NCBI GenBank assembly: GCA_028693085.1
Contig: JAQUWC010000002.1
Coordinates: 1-64,000, forward strand
Source of the DNA: UBA5266 sp002411545
Lineage (GTDB): Bacteria; Bacteroidota; Bacteroidia; Bacteroidales; WCHB1-69
Direction of reading: 5' to 3'
Length of the DNA stretch: 64,000 nucleotides
Below are positions 62,165 to 64,000 of the stretch, in pieces. The stretch's first letter is position 1. Every line of letters begins with the position of its first letter. The position numbers were made by a program, and so were the translations under genes. Under the pieces are notes generated by a model. The model was given only the letters and a program-made list of their open reading frames with translations. It was not told the origin of the DNA and did no database searches.

Positions 62165-63331
62165 ATGATAAAATATGATTTCGACAAAACCGTCGACAGG
62201 AAAAACACAAATTGTGTCAAACACGATTTAACTTCTTTGTTTTTTGGATGTACTGATTTACTACCCATGTGGATAGCCGACATGGATATCGCCATCCCCG
62301 ATTTTATTTGTGAAGCCGTAAAAAACCGTGCCGAACATCCTGTATACGGTTATTCCTTTTTCGGAGAATCGTATTATGCTAATTTTATTCATTGGATGTA
62401 CAAACGTCATGGCTTAAAAATTGAAAAAGAATGGATTTGTTTTTCACCGGGTGTGGTTCCTGCATTAAACATGTCGGTACTTACTTTCTCAAAACCAAAT
62501 GACAAAGTAGTTATCCAACCACCCGTTTATCCTCCTTTTTTTAATGCCGTTAGCGATCACGATCGGCAGTTAACACAAAATCATTTACGCTTAGAGGGTA
62601 CTGCCTATACCATGGATTTCGATGATTTGGAAAGCCAAATAGATGCCAATACCTCCATGCTCATTCTTTGCAATCCTCACAATCCTATAGGACGTGCATG
62701 GACCGAAAAAGAATTATTGACGTTAGTAGGCATTTGCGAAAAAAACAACATCTGCCTTGTTTCAGATGAAATTCATAGCGATTTTATTCGTCCACCGCAC
62801 AAACATAATAGCCTACTTTCATTAACAGATAAAACCATTGCATGTTTCTCGCCAAGTAAAACTTTTAACTTAGCCGGCATGTCGACTTCGATGATTGTAA
62901 TTCCCGATCAAACATTACGTGAAAAATACCTCCATACCTTAAACGGATTACACATAGCCTTTGGGAATTTATTTGGAAGTATTGCAACCGAAGCTGCCTA
63001 TGGGCAAGGAGAAGAATGGTATAAACAGCTTTGGGACTATTTACAAGCAAATATTGATTATGTGGTGCAGTTTTGTAAAGCCAACATTCCGCAAATTAAA
63101 GTTATGCCATCCGATGCAAGCTATTTATTGTGGCTGGATTGTCGTGGATTGTCCGCAAATGGAGAAAAATTACAAGAAATTTTTACTGAAAATTTAAAGT
63201 TGGGCTTAAACAACGGAAGCGAATTTGGAAAAAACGGCGAAGGTTTTATGCGTATGAATGTAGCTTGCCCACGCAAAACTTTGGAAGAAGCCATGCAACG
63301 TTTACGCTGTTTAGCGAATTTTATAGCATAA
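62165..63331 (+). CDS. MalY/PatB-type PLP-dependent C-S lyase
   Basis: A 388-residue fold-type I aminotransferase-like enzyme, most similar in layout to MalY/PatB cystathionine beta-lyases that release sulfide or thiols from cysteine conjugates. Visible: N-terminal LLPMWIADMDIAIPDF, the N170 of CNPHNPIGRAW, D201 of SDEIHSDF, and the PLP Schiff-base lysine K232 in SPSKTFNLAGM. The gene starts 2 bases after the S41 protease stop, so both may be co-transcribed. The exact substrate is not determined. Confidence 0.9.
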   Translation: MIKYDFDKTVDRKNTNCVKHDLTSLFFGCTDLLPMWIADMDIAIPDFICEAVKNRAEHPVYGYSFFGESYYANFIHWMYKRHGLKIEKEWICFSPGVVPALNMSVLTFSKPNDKVVIQPPVYPPFFNAVSDHDRQLTQNHLRLEGTAYTMDFDDLESQIDANTSMLILCNPHNPIGRAWTEKELLTLVGICEKNNICLVSDEIHSDFIRPPHKHNSLLSLTDKTIACFSPSKTFNLAGMSTSMIVIPDQTLREKYLHTLNGLHIAFGNLFGSIATEAAYGQGEEWYKQLWDYLQANIDYVVQFCKANIPQIKVMPSDASYLLWLDCRGLSANGEKLQEIFTENLKLGLNNGSEFGKNGEGFMRMNVACPRKTLEEAMQRLRCLANFIA

Positions 63332-63334
63332 ATT

Positions 63335-63371
63335 TACATTTGCACGCGTAAAAAGATTTTATTTACATTTG
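63335..63371 (+). promoter_or_regulatory. Tandem -7 elements before the YqaA-like gene
   Basis: TACATTTG occurs at 63335-63342 and again at 63364-63371, both within TTTACATTTG. The second leaves only 15 bases before the ATG at 63387, so it would give an almost leaderless transcript. Confidence 0.5.
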
Positions 63372-63386
63372 TAAAAAATTCTTTGG

Positions 63387-63827
63387 ATGGATACGTTTAT
63401 ACACTTTGGCTATGTGGGATTGTTCTTGTCGTCATTTTTAGCATCGACCATCGTACCTTTAAGTGCTGATGTAGTTTTAACGGCCCTTGTTCTGCTTAAA
63501 TTTAATCCATGGGTATGTTTAATTATTGCTACCGGAGGAAATTTCTTAGGAGGTCTTACTTCTTATGGTTTAGGATATATAGGCAAATGGGAATGGCTGG
63601 AGAAATATTTCAAAGTAGATAGACAGAAGGTAGAAAATTTTCAAAAAAAAATTACGCAGTACGGGATTTTTGCCGCTGCTTTTGCGTGGTTGCCTTTTGT
63701 AGGTGATTTGATTGCCATTTCTTTGGGTTTCTTTAAAATTCGTCCTACCTGGGTTTTTATTCTAATGCTCACAGGTAGATTTTTACGTTTTTTTGTTATC
63801 ATACTGGTAACCTTATATTTTATATAA
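63387..63827 (+). CDS. YqaA/DedA-family membrane protein
   Basis: A 146-residue membrane protein with about four helices. The motif FAWLPFVGDLIAISLGFFKI (about 99-118) corresponds to the conserved G-D/P-F/G loop of the YqaA branch of DedA (SNARE-associated) proteins, and GGNFLGGLTSYGLGY matches the first half. DedA proteins are linked to lipid-carrier flipping and membrane potential homeostasis. The role of this short branch is not established. Confidence 0.85.
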   Translation: MDTFIHFGYVGLFLSSFLASTIVPLSADVVLTALVLLKFNPWVCLIIATGGNFLGGLTSYGLGYIGKWEWLEKYFKVDRQKVENFQKKITQYGIFAAAFAWLPFVGDLIAISLGFFKIRPTWVFILMLTGRFLRFFVIILVTLYFI

Positions 63828-64000
63828 GGATATTTCCTTTCCGGATCTTTCTTATTGAATAACCGGACAAAGAGGAATTAAAAAAGAGTGAAGACTTTAT
63901 ATAGATTTTATATATTTTTGCATCACATTAAAAAAGCATACAATAAAATATAAGAAGTTTATTAGAAATTCAAGGCATGAGAGCTGATCAAGTGGAAAGA
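63828..64000 (+). other. 3' end of window: promoter and possible start of the next gene
   Basis: A TATTTTTG element at 63913-63920, followed by CATCAC, is a likely promoter. An ATG at 63977 opens a frame (MRADQVER) that runs off the window, too short to identify. Just after the YqaA gene, CTTTCCGG and CCGG-AC-AAAG could form a bulged hairpin, but no T-run follows. Confidence 0.4.

Noticed and set aside
1..64000. tRNA, rRNA or CRISPR arrays
   Set aside because: No cloverleaf-like stretch with a GGTTCRANTCC arm, no rRNA-like conserved segment and no regularly spaced direct repeats were noticed by eye; a covariance-model scan would settle this.

Overview
The window looks like a chromosomal segment of a member of the Bacteroidetes (probably Bacteroidales). 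The DNA is AT-rich. Most genes lack a Shine-Dalgarno sequence and are preceded instead by the Bacteroidetes -7 promoter motif TAnnTTTG. Secreted proteins carry type IX secretion (T9SS) sorting domains. Typical Bacteroidetes gene sets are present: DUF4159, ftsX-DUF3098-uppP, coaX-outer-membrane protein-TPR-lptC, an isolated atpDC pair, and DAHP synthase fused to chorismate mutase. No rRNA, tRNA, CRISPR array, intact insertion sequence or prophage was seen.

Layout. 1-4.5 kb: an orphan T9SS sorting-domain fragment, era and guaD on the minus strand, then a large secreted subtilisin-like protease. 4.6-9.2 kb: DUF4159 protein, S4 RNA-binding protein, FucP-type sugar transporter, DUF456 protein and pepD. 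A near-perfect sigma-54 promoter lies just behind the transporter. 9.3-14.2 kb: an eight-gene arsenic island, arsR-arsE-arsF-arsG-arsM-arsF2-arsP-arsC, with two matching inverted-repeat operators. It has no arsB, acr3, arsA or arsD. 14.4-18.0 kb: a thiol/sulfane-sulfur cassette made of a NifX-thioredoxin fusion, a MarR regulator and a four-module CoA-disulfide reductase/rhodanese/TusA/DsrE protein. 18.0-31.2 kb: a phosphoesterase, a GNAT-like protein, a giant TPR protein with an outer-membrane barrel partner, an SDR, aminopeptidase P, mntP, a BASS transporter and the minus-strand aroF/thiD/thiS operon. 31.4-41.7 kb: envC, an NhaP2-type antiporter, an 1168-residue outer-membrane protein, a 5'-truncated T9SS beta-propeller gene, a radical SAM protein and comEC. 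41.9-49.6 kb (mostly minus strand): a nuclease/phosphatase-family protein, priA, dnaG and atpDC. 50-64 kb: queA, coaX, outer-membrane protein, TPR protein and lptC on the plus strand; uppP, DUF3098, ftsX, a WbpM/CapD-like dehydratase and mazG on the minus strand; then a C-terminal processing protease, a MalY/PatB C-S lyase and a YqaA-type membrane protein.

How the genes work together. The most coherent accessory system is the arsenic island. ArsC would reduce arsenate, ArsM would methylate arsenite, and ArsP plus the CcdA-like ArsG would move methylated or organic arsenicals or reducing equivalents across the membrane. A cytosolic CxxC protein (ArsE) and two exported CxxC-like proteins (ArsF, ArsF2) would serve as thiol partners. 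The sulfur cassette directly downstream could supply thiols or sulfane sulfur to the same chemistry. That link is inference from position only.

Several T9SS cargo fragments sit at gene borders, and a 40-bp inverted repeat pair lies about 18 kb apart, which suggests local rearrangement. Several starts were moved downstream because a TAnnTTTG promoter overlaps the longer reading frame.
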